NCBI GenBank assembly: GCA_017436955.1
Contig: JAFSCD010000004.1
Span: 1-44,485 of the forward strand
Length of the DNA stretch: 44,485 nucleotides
Origin: Oscillospiraceae bacterium
Lineage (GTDB): Bacteria > Bacillota > Clostridia > Oscillospirales > Oscillospiraceae
Direction: 5' to 3'
The notes under the pieces were generated by a model. The model was not told the DNA's origin. It saw only the letters and a list, made by a program, of their open reading frames with translations, and did no database searches. Below, piece by piece: positions 32,587-43,797 of this stretch. Every line of letters starts with the position of its first letter. Within the stretch, counting starts at the first letter, position 1. Position numbers and translations under genes: made by a program.

Positions 32587-33222
32587 ATGATCGAAATTCA
32601 GGAATTGCCCGTAATGCGTGGAGGTGTGCCGCTGCGCTATGCCAAGGGTCACTTTGCAACCAATCACAGCCATATCAATTACTATATTGATATTACATAT
32701 CAAAAGACCCGTCTTTCCGAGGCCAAGGAAAGCGCCAAGGAGCTGGTGTCCCACTTTATCAACAATACCCCCGTGGATACCATTCTGTGCCTGGACGGCA
32801 CCGCGGTGCTGGGCACCTGCGTTGCGGAGGAGCTGACCAAGACCGGCTTCTGCACCCTGAATCAGCACCAGACCATTTATGTGGTGGAGCCGGAATACAA
32901 CGCCAACTCCCAGATCATTTTCCGTGAGAACATCGTGCCTATGATCCGCGGCAAGCACGTTCTGGTGCTGATGGCATCTGTTACTACCGGCTTTACCGCC
33001 GAGCGCAGCATGGAAGCCATCAACTACTACGGTGGCACCGCCGTGGGCATCGCCGCTCTGTACAGAGCGGTGGATGAGGTTGCGGGTCACGTTGTCCGCT
33101 CTGTCTATTCCGTCAACGATCTGCCGGACTACGAAAGCTATGATTACCGTGACTGCCCCTACTGCAAGAGAGGCCGCAGAATCGAAGCGCTGGTCAACAG
33201 CTTCGGCTACTCTGCGCTGTAA
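32587..33222 (+). CDS. Orotate phosphoribosyltransferase-like protein lacking the PRPP-loop acidic pair
   Basis: The 211-residue protein has the type I phosphoribosyltransferase fold: LCLDGTAVLGTCVAEEL (69-83) and the PRPP loop VLVLMASVTTGFTAE (125-139). In active enzymes two acidic residues stand just before V-x-TTG; here they are Met129 and Ala130. A CxxC pair (C190, C193) lies near the C-terminus (CPYCKRGRR). The protein may bind PRPP or a nucleotide without full catalysis, or use an unusual mechanism. The start is clear (AAGGAGG). A probable attenuator precedes it and the flavin-barrel gene begins three bases after its stop. Confidence 0.75.
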   Translation: MIEIQELPVMRGGVPLRYAKGHFATNHSHINYYIDITYQKTRLSEAKESAKELVSHFINNTPVDTILCLDGTAVLGTCVAEELTKTGFCTLNQHQTIYVVEPEYNANSQIIFRENIVPMIRGKHVLVLMASVTTGFTAERSMEAINYYGGTAVGIAALYRAVDEVAGHVVRSVYSVNDLPDYESYDYRDCPYCKRGRRIEALVNSFGYSAL

Positions 33223-33225
33223 CAA

Positions 33226-33651
33226 ATGGCGAAATTAACGAAAGAAACAGAAGCAATCCTGACCGACCGTTTTGGTAAGGACAGCATTATTGCACTGGCG
33301 ACCTCTGTAGACGGCGTGCCGTATGTGCGAAATGTGGATGCTTTCTATTCTGACAGCGCGTTTTATGTGCTTACACACGGTCTGTCCGGCAAGATGAAGC
33401 AGATTGAGATCAATCCCACAGTTGCGATCGCGGGGGAATGGTTTACGGCGCAGGGACAAGGCGTGAATCTGGGGTATTTCGGAAGCGAAGAGAACAAGAA
33501 GATCGCAAACAAGATGCGCGCGGTGTTCGCGCAGTGGATTGATAACGGACATAACGATTTTAGCGATATCAATACTTGTATACTGCAGATCAAACTGTCC
33601 CGGGGCGTTCTGTTTTCCAACGGAACCCGGTATGATATTGATTTTGCCTGA
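33226..33651 (+). CDS. Pyridoxamine 5'-phosphate oxidase-like flavin split-barrel protein
   Basis: The 141-residue protein has the split-barrel pattern: IIALATSVDGVPYVRNVDAFY, FYVLTHGLSGKMKQIEINPTVAIAGEWFTAQGQGVNLG and a final barrel strand. Such small proteins bind FMN, F420 or haem; the substrate cannot be told. There is no clear ribosome binding site and only three bases separate it from the preceding stop, so translation is probably coupled. Confidence 0.82.
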   Translation: MAKLTKETEAILTDRFGKDSIIALATSVDGVPYVRNVDAFYSDSAFYVLTHGLSGKMKQIEINPTVAIAGEWFTAQGQGVNLGYFGSEENKKIANKMRAVFAQWIDNGHNDFSDINTCILQIKLSRGVLFSNGTRYDIDFA

Positions 33652-33676
33652 TTGAAACACGCTACAGCCCGGAAAG

Positions 33677-34096
33677 GGCGCAGTATCAGTAGATTTATTT
33701 GCACCGGGAGAGGGAATCCGAATGGCTACCAACGATGGGAGTTACACAACAGCGGAGGTAGTACTTGCAAATTCAGGAACGTCTTTTGCAGCACCCCATG
33801 TAGCCGGCGTTGCTGCCCTTATGCTGTCAGAATGCAGCGTAGTTTCGAGATCGCGTATGAAATCTGTAATTATGGGAACTGTGGATTATGTTAGTGCGCT
33901 GTCATCCTACTGTGTCAGCGGTGGCCGGTTGAATGCGTATAAGGCGTTAAGCAACGTGCATTCTTACACCCACACTTATATGAACGCAAGTTATCACACC
34001 TCTACTTGTGCTTGCGGAACGACAAAGACTCTGGCACACTATTTTATCGCTATGGGCCATAGGCAGATGTGTGCCGACTGCGGCTATATGACATAG
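33677..34096 (+). pseudogene. C-terminal remnant of a subtilase (S8 serine protease)
   Basis: Read in the frame of the ATG at 33722, sequence from 33677 gives GAVSVDLFAPGEGIRMATNDG and then SGTSFAAPHVAGVAALML with the catalytic Ser of subtilases. The Asp and His parts of the triad and the signal peptide are absent; the frame begins right after the upstream gene. The tail (HSYTHTYMNASYHTS...CACGTTK...CADCGYM) is a Cys/His-rich repeat-like C-terminus. No ribosome binding site is evident at the ATG. A deletion has left about 140 residues. Confidence 0.8.
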
Positions 34097-34142
34097 GACT
34101 AATAGGCCTAATGTGCATCGTTCCAACGAGAGGAAATTCGTT

Positions 34143-34583
34143 ATGAAGAAAGTAATTATAATTTCAGTTGTGGTATTTCTCCTTATTGCTTTGGCGTTGG
34201 GAGTATCCGCCATGCTTATCGAGCGACTTCCTGCACCGATTACACCGTGGGAGAAGAAGCAACTGGAGAAAGAATACGGTAAGTATGGTATTTCTCCGCC
34301 CCAATGGATGGACAAGAACGGTGAGGGCGGATGTACCTTTTACTACGGAAAATATAACGGATATTACATTATTTGCGATACAATAGAGATTCAAATAAGC
34401 AATAGAGAAGAGGTTGGAGACTATATTTTCAAGCTGGGTTCCCGTACGCTCTACGCACTGAAAAATGGTGAATCTTATAAGCTGGGGGACTTGTATGTAA
34501 ACGGGGAGATCTCCGACAAAGAAATTGCAAAGATCTATGAATATCATAAAAATACATTTGACCAGTATTATGATGAGGAATAG
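34143..34583 (+). CDS. Small membrane-anchored protein of unknown function
   Basis: The 146-residue protein has an uncleaved-looking N-terminal helix (about 3-24, VIIISVVVFLLIALALGVSA) without a lipobox, then a mostly polar outer domain rich in Tyr and Lys (CTFYYGKYNGYYIICDTIEI; TLYALKNGESYKLGDLYVNGEI). AGAGG lies ten bases before the start at 34143. Base composition is lower in GC than that of the neighbours, and together with the subtilase remnant this suggests a recently gained or decaying segment. No function is proposed. Confidence 0.65.
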   Translation: MKKVIIISVVVFLLIALALGVSAMLIERLPAPITPWEKKQLEKEYGKYGISPPQWMDKNGEGGCTFYYGKYNGYYIICDTIEIQISNREEVGDYIFKLGSRTLYALKNGESYKLGDLYVNGEISDKEIAKIYEYHKNTFDQYYDEE

Positions 34584-34656
34584 CAGGATGCGTGAAGCTC
34601 TGTAAAACTGGGACAAAAGCAAACATTGCGACAGCGTTTGTTTCGCCGCTTTTGCA

Positions 34657-34685
34657 TTGACGAAAGTTCTGCGCCGTGATAAACT
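34657..34685 (+). promoter_or_regulatory. Promoter of the glycerol-1-phosphate dehydrogenase gene
   Basis: TTGACG (34657-34662), 17 bases, TAAACT (34680-34685). Confidence 0.65.
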
Positions 34686-34716
34686 ACCGGTGAGAATACG
34701 AAAGGTGGGCAATGCT

Positions 34717-35970
34717 ATGTCTGCGATTATGGAGATCATCAACGCCACACGGGGCAACTGTGCCTGCGGCGTTAAGCACGAAACGACGATCAAGGATATT
34801 CGCATCGGCTCCGGGCTGGTGCATCAGGTGGGAGCAATTCTGAAAGAGAACGGTTTCCCCAAGAGCATCCTGCTGGTGGCGGATCAAAATACTCTGAAGG
34901 CGGCTGACGGCATCCTGGAAAGCCTGGAGGGTTTTGCTGTTGAGCTGCATATTTATGATAACCTGCGTGTGGCGGATATGATCCACGTAGCGGAGCTGGA
35001 GGAAAAGATCAAGGGCAGGGAAGTGGCGATCCTTTCCGTTGGCACCGGCTCTGTGAATGACCCCTGCCGTCTGGCGGCTGCACGGCAGAATAAAATGCTG
35101 TGCATTTTTGCGTCGGCGCCCTCTATGGACGGCTTTGCCTCCTACAGCTCGCCGCTGGTGGAGAAGGGCTTTAAGGCCAGCTATCCGGCGAAAAGCCCGG
35201 AGGTCATCATCGGCGATACCAAAATTCTCGCCAATGCGCCGGTGGCGCTGAAATCTGCCGGCTTTGGCGATATGGTGTCGAAATATGTGGCGCTGATCGA
35301 CTGGCAGGTGTCTACCCTCATTACCGGCGAATATTACTGCGAGAAGGTGGCGGCGCTGACCCGGCAGGCCATCGACGAGCTGATGGTGCTGGCGGATAAG
35401 GTCACCGAGAATGACGAAGAAACCGCCGGCAAGATCTTCGAGGCGCTGCTCAAGACCGGCATCGGTATGAGCTACACCCAGAATTCCCGTCCTGCCAGCG
35501 GCGCGGAGCATATCATTTCCCACGTGATCGAGTGCAAGGAGCTGATCGACGGTATCATCCCCAATTACCACGGCGACGATGTGGGCGTATGCACGCTGGA
35601 AACACTGAAATTCTATGACGCGCTGGCGCAGAGAGCGCAGATCGACACCCGGTATGAGGATGTGGACTGGGATGCCGTCTACCGCTTCTACGGACCCATG
35701 GCGCAGGATGTGCGCAAGCTCAACGAGCCGGAAAATATCATTGACCTGGTAGACCCCAAAAAGCTGAAAGAAAGCTGGGATCAGATCAGAAAGATCATCC
35801 GCAGCGTGCCTTCCTGCGAAGAATGCAAGACGGCAATGAAAAAGGCGGGCTGCAAAATTACCGTGGCAGACATCAGCAAGAATGAAGCCTTTTTCCGCGA
35901 ATGTATGTACTATTCGCCCTTTATGCGCAAGCGGATGACACTGCTGCGGATGAGGTATATGATCATATAA
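34717..35970 (+). CDS. sn-glycerol-1-phosphate dehydrogenase, AraM/EgsA family
   Basis: The 417-residue protein reduces dihydroxyacetone phosphate to sn-glycerol-1-phosphate in this family. It shows the dinucleotide segment VGTGSVND (108-115), FASAPSMDGFAS, and the metal ligands D185 (GFGDMVSKY), H265 (GAEHIISH) and H285 (PNYHGDD). In Bacillus the product feeds heptaprenylglyceryl phosphate made by PcrB. No pcrB-like gene is in the window. The C-terminal 60 residues carry a CEECKTAMKKAGC segment. Start at 34717 is chosen for AAAGGTGG eight bases upstream. Confidence 0.88.
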   Translation: MSAIMEIINATRGNCACGVKHETTIKDIRIGSGLVHQVGAILKENGFPKSILLVADQNTLKAADGILESLEGFAVELHIYDNLRVADMIHVAELEEKIKGREVAILSVGTGSVNDPCRLAAARQNKMLCIFASAPSMDGFASYSSPLVEKGFKASYPAKSPEVIIGDTKILANAPVALKSAGFGDMVSKYVALIDWQVSTLITGEYYCEKVAALTRQAIDELMVLADKVTENDEETAGKIFEALLKTGIGMSYTQNSRPASGAEHIISHVIECKELIDGIIPNYHGDDVGVCTLETLKFYDALAQRAQIDTRYEDVDWDAVYRFYGPMAQDVRKLNEPENIIDLVDPKKLKESWDQIRKIIRSVPSCEECKTAMKKAGCKITVADISKNEAFFRECMYYSPFMRKRMTLLRMRYMII

Positions 35971-35979
35971 ACAAAATAC

Positions 35980-36014
35980 AAAAGCAGGGCAGCCGGTGCT
36001 GTCCTGCTTTTATC
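35980..36014. terminator. Terminator between the dehydrogenase and rpoB
   Basis: AAAGCAGG-G-CAGC and GCTG-T-CCTGCTTT pair (one G-T pair) around CGGT, followed by TATC. It separates the dehydrogenase from the RNA polymerase operon. Confidence 0.85.
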
Positions 36015-36067
36015 ATAGAAAAAACAAAAAACCGAGAAAATTTCCCGGTCAAAATGAAAAATATGGA

Positions 36068-36096
36068 TTGACAAAGCTTGGAAAATGGTATACAAT
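36068..36096 (+). promoter_or_regulatory. Promoter of rpoB-rpoC
   Basis: TTGACA (36068-36073), 17 bases, TACAAT (36091-36096). It drives a leader of about 160 bases. Confidence 0.9.
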
Positions 36097-36100
36097 GTTC

Positions 36101-36261
36101 TTCATACTGTGATAATATGCCCTTTTAGGCGATTCGCCCCATCGTGGACATCGTATCACGGTATGAAGCGTTTGTCAAGTGCTAAGTTGCAAGTATTTGA
36201 CAACTTAGCCGTGCGTATCAAAATCCAAGTAGGCAACACACAATTCGAAAGAAAGGCTGTG
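36101..36261 (+). promoter_or_regulatory. Structured 5' leader of rpoB
   Basis: Two hairpins are visible: TTCATAC-T-GTGATA (36101-36114) pairs with TATCAC-G-GTATGAA (36154-36167), and GCTAAGTTG (36181-36189) pairs with CAACTTAGC (36201-36209). Neither has a T-tract, so RNA stability or translational control is more likely than termination. It does not match the ribosomal L10 leader as I know it. Confidence 0.6.
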
Positions 36262-39200
36262 ATGATCCATATGGCAATGGTCAAGGACGTAAAGTTCGGC
36301 AAGACCATGCGTAAGTCTTACGCAAAGTACGACGAGATCCTGGAGATCCCCAATATGCTGAAGATCCAGAAAGACTCTTATGAGTGGTTCCTGGAGACCG
36401 GTCTGCGGGAAGTATTCAAGGATGTCGGCACAATCACTGACTTCTCCGGTAAGCTGGAGCTCAGTTTCCTGGATTACTCCATGGACGAGAAGCCCAAGTA
36501 TACCATCGAGGAGTGCAAGGAGCGGGATGCTACCTATGCAAAACCCATTAAGGTAAGGGTGCGTCTGCGCAACACCGAAACGGACGAAATCAAGGAACAG
36601 GAAATCTTCATGGGTGATTTCCCCATCATGACCAACGGCGGTACCTTTGTTATCAACGGTGCTGAGCGTGTCATCGTTTCCCAGATCGTCCGCAGCCCCG
36701 GCATGTACTACGGACACGAGGTGGACAAGGCGGACCAGCATACCTACACCGCTACCGTCATTCCTTACCGTGGCGCCTGGCTGGAGTATGAGACCGACAA
36801 TTCTGACGTGTTCTGGGTTCGCATTGACAAGAACCGCAAGCTGCCCATTACCTGCCTGATCCGGGCGATGGGTGTGGACACCGATGAGAAGATCAAGACC
36901 ATGTTCGGCGAGGATGCCAGAATTCTGGCAACCATGGAGAAGGATACCTGCAAGACCCGTGAGGAGAGCTTGCTGGAGATCTACCGCCGCCTGCGTCCCG
37001 GTGAGCCTCCCACGGTGGAGACCGCTATTGCACATCTGGAAGGTCTGCTGTTTGACGCACACCGCTACGATGTCAGCAAGGTCGGCCGCTATAAGTTCAA
37101 CAAGAAGATGGACATTGCTGCCCGTCTGGCAGGCCGTATTCTGGCGCAGCCCATCGCGGATCCCATGACCGGTGAGATCCTGAATATGCCCGGTGACCTG
37201 ATCAGCCGTGAGCGTGCCCGCGAGCTGTCCGATCTGGGCGTCAACGAGGCAACCGTCAAGGTCGACGATAAGGAAGCCAAGATCTTTGCCAACGGTATGG
37301 TAGATATGGCTCGCTTTGTGGACTTCGATCCCAGAGCATACGGCATCACCGAGAAGGTCTGCTTCGCTGTGCTGCAGGAAATGCTGCAGACCGTGCCTGC
37401 CGATGGCTGGAAGGATGCTATCGCCGAGCGTTTTGATGACCTGATCCCCAACCACATCACTGTGGATGACATCATGGCATCCATCAACTACCTCAACTGC
37501 GTAGCGATGGGTCTGGGTGTCGCTGACGATATCGACCATCTGGGTAACCGTCGCCTGCGTTGCGTCGGCGAGCTGCTGCAGAACCAGTTCCGCATCGGCT
37601 TCAGCCGTCTGGACCGCGTGATCCGCGAGCGTATGACCGTGCAGGATCTGGATGCTGTCACGCCCCAGAGCCTGATCAACATCCGTCCCGTTACCGCGGT
37701 CATCAAGGAGTTCTTCGGCTCCAGCCCCCTGAGCCAGTTTATGGATCAGAACAATCCTCTGGCTGAGCTGACCCACAAGCGCAGACTGTCTGCTCTGGGT
37801 CCCGGCGGTCTGAGCCGTGAGCGCGCATCCTTCGACGTGCGTGATATTCACTACACCCATTACGGCCGTATGTGCCCCATTGAGACCCCCGAAGGTCCCA
37901 ACATCGGTCTGATCAACTATCTAGCTACCTTTGCCAAGATCAACGAGTACGGCTTTGTGGAAGCGCCCTACCGCAAGGTGGACAAGGCTACCGGCAAGGT
38001 TACCGACATCGTTGAGTATATGACCGCGGATGTGGAAGACGATTTCTACATCGGTCAGGCCAACGAGCCTCTGGACGAGAACGGCTGCCTGGCAAACGCC
38101 CGTATTACCTGCCGTCACCGTAACGAGATCATCGAAGTCGACCGTGAGCTGATCGACTATATCGACGTTTCTCCCAGAATGATGATCTCCATCGCCACCT
38201 CTTTCATTCCCTTCCTGCAGAACGACGACGCAAACCGTGCCCTGATGGGCGCGAACATGCAGCGTCAGGCTGTGCCGCTGCTCACCACCGAGCCTCCTGT
38301 GGTCGCTACCGGTATCGAGCATAAGGCCGCTGTGGATTCCGAGGTATGTATCAAGGCTGAAAAGCCCGGTACCGTTACCGCTGTTTCCGCTGACGAGATC
38401 ACCGTCCGTTATGATGACGGCGATGTGATCGACTATCGTCTGACCAAGTTTGCCCGTTCCAACGCCGGCACCTGCATCAACCAGAGACCCATCGTCGAGG
38501 TTGGCGAGCGTGTTGACGTTGACCAGATCATCGCTGACGGTCCTTCCTGTTCCGGCGGTGAGATCGCCCTGGGTAAGAACGTGCTGATCGGTTTCGTTAC
38601 CTGGGAAGGCTACAACTACGAGGACGCCATTCTGCTGAACGAGCGCCTTGTTAAGGAGGACGTATTTACCTCCATTCACATTGAAGAGCACGAGACCGAA
38701 GCCCGTGACACCAAGCTGGGACCGGAAGAGATCACCCGTGACATTCCCAATGTGGGTGAGGATACCCTGAAGGATCTGGACGAGGATGGTATCATCCGCA
38801 TCGGTGCCGAGGTTCGCTCCGGCGACTATCTGGTCGGTAAGGTCACCCCCAAGGGCGAGACCGAGCTGACCCCCGAAGAGCGCCTGCTGCGTGCCATCTT
38901 CGGTGAGAAGGCAAGAGAAGTCCGTGACACCTCTCTGAAGGTGCCCCACGGTGAAAGCGGCATCGTTGTGGATGTCAAGGTATTCACCAAGGAGAACTCC
39001 GATGAGCTGGCTCCCGGTGTTACCAAGTCCGTCCGCGTCTATATCGCACAGAAGAGAAAGATCTCCGTGGGCGATAAGATGGCCGGCCGTCACGGTAACA
39101 AGGGCGTCGTTTCCCGTGTTCTGCCCGAGGAAGATATGCCCTTCCTGCCCGACGGCACGCCGCTGGACGTGGTGCTGAACCCCCTGGGCGTTCCTTCCCG

Positions 39201-39948
39201 TATGAACATCGGTCAGGTTCTGGAGGTCCATCTGGGCTACGCCGCAAAAACGCTGGGCTGGAACGTTGCCACCCCCGTATTCGACGGCGCCAACGAGAAG
39301 GACATCCGTGAGACCCTGAAGCTGGCAGGTCTGCGTGAGGACGGCAAGACCGTTCTGTACGATGGCCGTACCGGCGAGCCCTTCGATAACCTGGTTACCG
39401 TTGGTTGCCCCTACTATTTGAAGCTGCACCATCTGGTCGATGACAAGATCCACGCACGTTCCACCGGTCCTTATGCTCTGGTTACCCAGCAGCCTCTGGG
39501 CGGTAAGGCACAGTTCGGCGGTCAGCGCTTCGGCGAAATGGAAGTCTGGGCGCTGGAGGCTTACGGCGCTGCTTACACTCTGCAGGAGATCCTGACCGTC
39601 AAGTCCGACGACGTGACCGGCCGTGTCAAGACCTACGAAGCGATCGTCAAGGGCGCCAATATTCCCAAGCCCGGTGTGCCGGAATCCTTCAAGGTTCTGG
39701 TTAAGGAGCTGCAGGCTCTGTGCCTGGATGTCCGTGTTCTGGATGAGGACGGCAACGAGATCGAGCTGCGTGACGAGGACGAGGATGATGGCGTGACCTA
39801 CACTGCCGATCACCGCAGTGAGCTGGTAGTGGGCAGCACCGAAGAGGTGCTGGATGCCGGCTTCGTCATTGACGAGGACAGCCCGGAAGACATTATGGAC
39901 GTGTTTGGCGCAGCGGAGGATTCCGATGCCGACACTTACGAAGATTAA
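36262..39948 (+). CDS. rpoB: DNA-directed RNA polymerase subunit beta
   Basis: The protein of about 1228 residues is Rpo[27 protein letters not shown] opens the protrusion; the rifampicin region [37 protein letters not shown] is wild type, with Asp, His and Ser at the common resistance positions; [29 protein letters not shown] and [24 protein letters not shown] follow. The start is set at 36262 because AAAGG lies five bases upstream; ATGs at 36271 and 36277 are also possible. The open frame extends upstream to 36085, but that part is leader. rpoC follows after 14 bases. Confidence 0.97.
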   Translation: MIHMAMVKDVKFGKTMRKSYAKYDEILEIPNMLKIQKDSYEWFLETGLREVFKDVGTITDFSGKLELSFLDYSMDEKPKYTIEECKERDATYAKPIKVRVRLRNTETDEIKEQEIFMGDFPIMTNGGTFVINGAERVIVSQIVRSPGMYYGHEVDKADQHTYTATVIPYRGAWLEYETDNSDVFWVRIDKNRKLPITCLIRAMGVDTDEKIKTMFGEDARILATMEKDTCKTREESLLEIYRRLRPGEPPTVETAIAHLEGLLFDAHRYDVSKVGRYKFNKKMDIAARLAGRILAQPIADPMTGEILNMPGDLISRERARELSDLGVNEATVKVDDKEAKIFANGMVDMARFVDFDPRAYGITEKVCFAVLQEMLQTVPADGWKDAIAERFDDLIPNHITVDDIMASINYLNCVAMGLGVADDIDHLGNRRLRCVGELLQNQFRIGFSRLDRVIRERMTVQDLDAVTPQSLINIRPVTAVIKEFFGSSPLSQFMDQNNPLAELTHKRRLSALGPGGLSRERASFDVRDIHYTHYGRMCPIETPEGPNIGLINYLATFAKINEYGFVEAPYRKVDKATGKVTDIVEYMTADVEDDFYIGQANEPLDENGCLANARITCRHRNEIIEVDRELIDYIDVSPRMMISIATSFIPFLQNDDANRALMGANMQRQAVPLLTTEPPVVATGIEHKAAVDSEVCIKAEKPGTVTAVSADEITVRYDDGDVIDYRLTKFARSNAGTCINQRPIVEVGERVDVDQIIADGPSCSGGEIALGKNVLIGFVTWEGYNYEDAILLNERLVKEDVFTSIHIEEHETEARDTKLGPEEITRDIPNVGEDTLKDLDEDGIIRIGAEVRSGDYLVGKVTPKGETELTPEERLLRAIFGEKAREVRDTSLKVPHGESGIVVDVKVFTKENSDELAPGVTKSVRVYIAQKRKISVGDKMAGRHGNKGVVSRVLPEEDMPFLPDGTPLDVVLNPLGVPSRMNIGQVLEVHLGYAAKTLGWNVATPVFDGANEKDIRETLKLAGLREDGKTVLYDGRTGEPFDNLVTVGCPYYLKLHHLVDDKIHARSTGPYALVTQQPLGGKAQFGGQRFGEMEVWALEAYGAAYTLQEILTVKSDDVTGRVKTYEAIVKGANIPKPGVPESFKVLVKELQALCLDVRVLDEDGNEIELRDEDEDDGVTYTADHRSELVVGSTEEVLDAGFVIDEDSPEDIMDVFGAAEDSDADTYED

Positions 39949-39962
39949 GGAGGCGATACTAT

Positions 39963-42900
39963 ATGGCAGATGCAACATTTGATGCAATTAAAATTGGTAT
40001 TGCTTCGCCGGAAATGATCCGGCAGTGGTCCTTCGGTGAGGTCAAGAAGCCGGAGACCATTAACTACCGCACCCTGAAGCCCGAGCGTGACGGCCTGTAC
40101 TGCGAGCGCATCTTCGGACCCACCAAGGACTGGGAGTGCCACTGCGGCAAGTACAAGAAGATCAAGTACAAGGGCAAGGTCTGCGACCGCTGCGGCGTCG
40201 AGGTTACCAAGGCCAAGGTTCGCCGTGAGCGGATGGGTCACATTGAGCTGGCCGCTCCCTGCAGCCACATCTGGTATTTCAAGGGTATTCCTTCCCGTAT
40301 GGGTCTGATCCTGGATATCAGCCCCAAGATCCTGGAGAAGGTGCTGTACTTTGCTGCGTATATCGTAACCGATCCCGGTGACGCACCCCTGACCCTGAAT
40401 CAGGTGCTGTCCGAGAAGGAATACCGGGATATGCGCGAAAAGTACGAGGACGATTTCCAGGCAGGTATGGGTGCCGAGGCAGTTAAGAAGCTGCTGCAGC
40501 AGATCGACCTGGACGCACTGTCCGCACAGCTGCGTGAGGAGCTGAAGACCGCGTCCTCCCAGAAGAAGCTGCGCATCGTCAAGCGTCTGGAGGTCGTTGA
40601 GGCTTTCCGTGAGTCCGGCAACGATCCCAGCTGGATGATCATGGACGTGCTTCCCGTCATTCCTCCCGATATCCGGCCTATGATCCAGCTGGACGGCGGT
40701 CGCTTTGCCACCTCCGACCTGAACGATCTGTACCGCCGTGTTATCAACCGTAACAACCGTCTGAAGAGACTGATCCAGCTCAATGCGCCCGACATCATTA
40801 TCCGTAATGAGAAGCGTATGCTGCAGGAGGCTGTTGACGCCCTGATCGACAACGGTCGCCGTGGCCGCGCCGTTACCGGTGCCAACAACCGTGCGCTGAA
40901 GAGCCTTTCCGATATGCTCAAGGGTAAGCAGGGTCGCTTCCGCCAGAATCTGCTGGGTAAGCGCGTTGACTACTCCGGCCGTAGCGTTATCGTTGTCGGT
41001 CCCGAGCTGAAGCTGTATCAGTGCGGCGTGCCCAAGGAAATGGCCATCGAGCTGTTCCGCCCCTTCGTTATGAAGAAGCTGGTTGCCGACGGTCTGGCGA
41101 ACAACATCAAGTCCGCCAAGAAGATGATCGACAAGGGCAAGACCGAGGTTTGGGATGCTCTGGACGAGATCATCAAGGATCGCCCCGTTATGCTCAACCG
41201 TGCGCCTACGCTGCACCGTCTGGGTATTCAGGCGTTTGAGCCCATTCTGGTCGAGGGTCGCGCGCTGAAGCTGCATCCGCTTTGCTGTACCGCGTTTAAC
41301 GCCGACTTTGACGGCGACCAGATGGCTATCCACGTACCTCTGTCCGCAGAGGCGCAGGCGGAAGCAAGACTGCTGATGCTGTCTGCCAACAACCTGCTGC
41401 GTCCCCAGGACGGCAAGCCCGTTACCGTTCCTACCCAGGATATGATCCTCGGCGCTTACTATCTGACCTATACCCGTCTGGGCAAGGCAGAGAAGGGTGC
41501 AGAGGAGGTCGTGATCGCCGATCCCGGCGATACCGCATGGGAGAAGGGTCAGATCGTGGATGCCGACGAGTTCCTGGCTGTCAACAAGCAGCTGAAGGCG
41601 GAAGGCAAGGCAGAAGCCACCTTTACTCCCCGTCACGCTTATTCCAGCGTGGACGAAGCCATCGCAGCCTATGCAGATGGCAACATCGGTCTGCACGCGC
41701 CCATCCTTGTCCGCTACGGCAAGGAGATCGACGGCGAAATGCAGTACCGCATCATCACCGCTACTGTCGGTCGTTTGATCTACAACGAGCCCATTCCCCA
41801 GGATCTGGGCTTTGTTGACCGGAGCGATCCCGAGCATGCTTTCGATCTGGAGGTTGACTTCCTGGTCGGCAAGAAGCAGCTGGGTAAGATCATCGACAAG
41901 TGTATCCGCCGTCACGGCTTCACCATCGCAACCGAGATGCTGGACCGTGTCAAGACCCTGGGCTACAAGTACTCCACCAAGGGCGCTATCTCCGTATCCA
42001 TCGCGGATATGGTGGTTCCCGAGATCAAGTACCAGCTGGTCCGTGAGGCAGAAGAGCGGGTCGTTGAGATCGAGCAGTTCTACCGTCAGGGCTATATCAC
42101 CAATGAAGAGCGTTACCGTCTGGTGGTTCAGCAGTGGGAAAAGACCACCGCTGATGTTACCGGCGCTCTGCAGGGCAATCTGGATCAGTTCAACCCCATC
42201 TATATGATGGCGGACTCCGGCGCCCGTGGCTCTATGGCACAGATCCGTCAGCTGGCCGGTATGCGTGGTCTGATGGCCGATACCGCAGGCCGTACCATCG
42301 AGATCCCCGTTAAGGCAAACTTCCGTGAAGGTCTGTCTGTTCTGGAGTACTTCATTTCCAGTAGAGGCGCACGTAAGGGTATGACCGATACCGCTCTGCG
42401 TACCGCTGACTCCGGTTACCTGACCCGTCGTATGGTCGACGTTTCCCAGGATGTTATCATCCGTGAGCACGACTGCGGCACCGCCAACGGCATCTGGGTA
42501 GGCGCTGTCTACGATAAGAACGGCGACGTTGTGGATTCCTTCGGCAACCGTATCCGTGGCCGTTATCCCGTCAATGATGTGCTGCATCCCGAGACCGGTG
42601 AGCTGCTGCACGCCAAGAACGTGATGATGATGCCCGAGGATGCCCAGAAGTTCGAGGATGCCGGCATCGAGAAGATCTATATCCGTACCATCCTTGGCTG
42701 CCGCGCCCGTGTGGGTGTCTGCGCCAAGTGCTACGGTATGAACCTGGCTACCTCCAAGGAAGTCGACCTGGGCGAGGCTGTCGGTATCATCGCCGCACAG
42801 TCCATCGGTGAGCCCGGCACCCAGCTGACCATGCGTACCTTCCACTCCGGCGGCGTCGCGGGTGACGATATCACCCAGGGTCTGCCCAGAGTTGAAGAAC

Positions 42901-43661
42901 TGTTTGAGGCACGCCGTCCCAAGAAGATGGCACAGATCTCCGAGATCACCGGTATGGTATCCATTGACGATACCCACCGCAGCGCACTGCGCTCAATCAC
43001 CGTTACCGCGGAGGATGGTGAGGTCAAGGTCTACCAGGTGCCTTACTCCATCGGTCTGAAGGTCACCCACGGCAAGCGCGTTCAGAAGGGCGAGCCCATC
43101 ACCGACGGCGCACTGTATCCCCAGGATGTGCTGCGTATCTCCGGTGTGGAGGCTGTTCAGGATTACCTGGTGCAGTCTGTTCAGGCTGTGTACCGTCAGC
43201 AGGGCGTTGAGATCAACGATAAGCATATCGAGGTCATTATCCGCCAGATGATGCGTAAGGTTCGGGTGGAAGAGCCCGGCGATACCGCATTGCTGACCGG
43301 CACTGTCATTGACACCTTCGAGTTTGAGGATGCCAATGCCGCCATCCAGGCACGGATCGACGCCGGTGAAGAGGAGCTGCAGCTGGCGCAGGCAGCACCT
43401 GTGCTGCTGGGTATCACCAAGGCCGCTCTGGCTACGGATTCCTTCCTGTCCGCCGCATCCTTCCAGGAGACCACCAAGGTGCTGACCGATGCCGCTATCC
43501 GCGGTAAGGTTGACCGTCTGGTGGGTCTGAAGGAGAACGTGCTGATCGGTAAGCTGATCCCTGCCGGTTCCGGCATGATGGCATACCGTGACTACGCACC
43601 CGGTATCACCCCCGAATCCCGGCTGACCGCGGATGACGAGGAAACCGAGGAAGCTGAATAA
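39963..43661 (+). CDS. rpoC: DNA-directed RNA polymerase subunit beta-prime
   Basis: The 1232-residue protein is RpoC: the N-terminal zinc site CHCGKYKK...CDRCGVEV, the catalytic NADFDGDQM with three Asp residues that hold Mg2+, the bridge and trigger helices ([51 protein letters not shown]) and the second zinc cluster [13 protein letters not shown]. Length fits Clostridia, with no large insertion. AAGGAGG overlaps the rpoB stop codon, so translation is coupled. Confidence 0.98.
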   Translation: MADATFDAIKIGIASPEMIRQWSFGEVKKPETINYRTLKPERDGLYCERIFGPTKDWECHCGKYKKIKYKGKVCDRCGVEVTKAKVRRERMGHIELAAPCSHIWYFKGIPSRMGLILDISPKILEKVLYFAAYIVTDPGDAPLTLNQVLSEKEYRDMREKYEDDFQAGMGAEAVKKLLQQIDLDALSAQLREELKTASSQKKLRIVKRLEVVEAFRESGNDPSWMIMDVLPVIPPDIRPMIQLDGGRFATSDLNDLYRRVINRNNRLKRLIQLNAPDIIIRNEKRMLQEAVDALIDNGRRGRAVTGANNRALKSLSDMLKGKQGRFRQNLLGKRVDYSGRSVIVVGPELKLYQCGVPKEMAIELFRPFVMKKLVADGLANNIKSAKKMIDKGKTEVWDALDEIIKDRPVMLNRAPTLHRLGIQAFEPILVEGRALKLHPLCCTAFNADFDGDQMAIHVPLSAEAQAEARLLMLSANNLLRPQDGKPVTVPTQDMILGAYYLTYTRLGKAEKGAEEVVIADPGDTAWEKGQIVDADEFLAVNKQLKAEGKAEATFTPRHAYSSVDEAIAAYADGNIGLHAPILVRYGKEIDGEMQYRIITATVGRLIYNEPIPQDLGFVDRSDPEHAFDLEVDFLVGKKQLGKIIDKCIRRHGFTIATEMLDRVKTLGYKYSTKGAISVSIADMVVPEIKYQLVREAEERVVEIEQFYRQGYITNEERYRLVVQQWEKTTADVTGALQGNLDQFNPIYMMADSGARGSMAQIRQLAGMRGLMADTAGRTIEIPVKANFREGLSVLEYFISSRGARKGMTDTALRTADSGYLTRRMVDVSQDVIIREHDCGTANGIWVGAVYDKNGDVVDSFGNRIRGRYPVNDVLHPETGELLHAKNVMMMPEDAQKFEDAGIEKIYIRTILGCRARVGVCAKCYGMNLATSKEVDLGEAVGIIAAQSIGEPGTQLTMRTFHSGGVAGDDITQGLPRVEELFEARRPKKMAQISEITGMVSIDDTHRSALRSITVTAEDGEVKVYQVPYSIGLKVTHGKRVQKGEPITDGALYPQDVLRISGVEAVQDYLVQSVQAVYRQQGVEINDKHIEVIIRQMMRKVRVEEPGDTALLTGTVIDTFEFEDANAAIQARIDAGEEELQLAQAAPVLLGITKAALATDSFLSAASFQETTKVLTDAAIRGKVDRLVGLKENVLIGKLIPAGSGMMAYRDYAPGITPESRLTADDEETEEAE

Positions 43662-43666
43662 AAACA

Positions 43667-43703
43667 AAGGCCGCTGCCCAAGGGCAGCGGCCTTATGTTT
43701 TTG
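43667..43703 (+). terminator. Terminator of rpoB-rpoC
   Basis: AAGGCCGCTGCCC and GGGCAGCGGCCTT pair around AA; ATGTTTTT follows. Confidence 0.93.
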
Positions 43704-43759
43704 CCGAGTGGACAGGGCAGGGGAGTATCCAATTTGTAGAAAAAATTACATAAAATTTG

Positions 43760-43787
43760 TTGACTTTTCAAAAAAACAGAGTATAAT
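43760..43787 (+). promoter_or_regulatory. Promoter of the L7Ae-like gene and rpsL
   Basis: TTGACT (43760-43765), 16 bases, TATAAT (43782-43787). The start of transcription is expected near 43794, four bases before the ATG at 43798. Confidence 0.85.
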
Positions 43788-43797
43788 AAGGTCTTGT

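Noticed and set aside
36085-36261. N-terminal extension of rpoB from 36085
   Set aside because: The frame is open, but it begins inside the promoter and leader, has no ribosome binding site and no match to RpoB N-termini.
36101-36261. Ribosomal protein L10 leader or a known riboswitch before rpoB
   Set aside because: The gene downstream is rpoB without rplJ-rplL, and the two hairpins do not show features of those RNAs that I could recognise.
37921-42977. Very long - strand frames (688 and 1010 codons) opposite rpoB and rpoC
   Set aside because: They are shadows caused by the biased codon use of the polymerase genes; no start signals or family resemblance.
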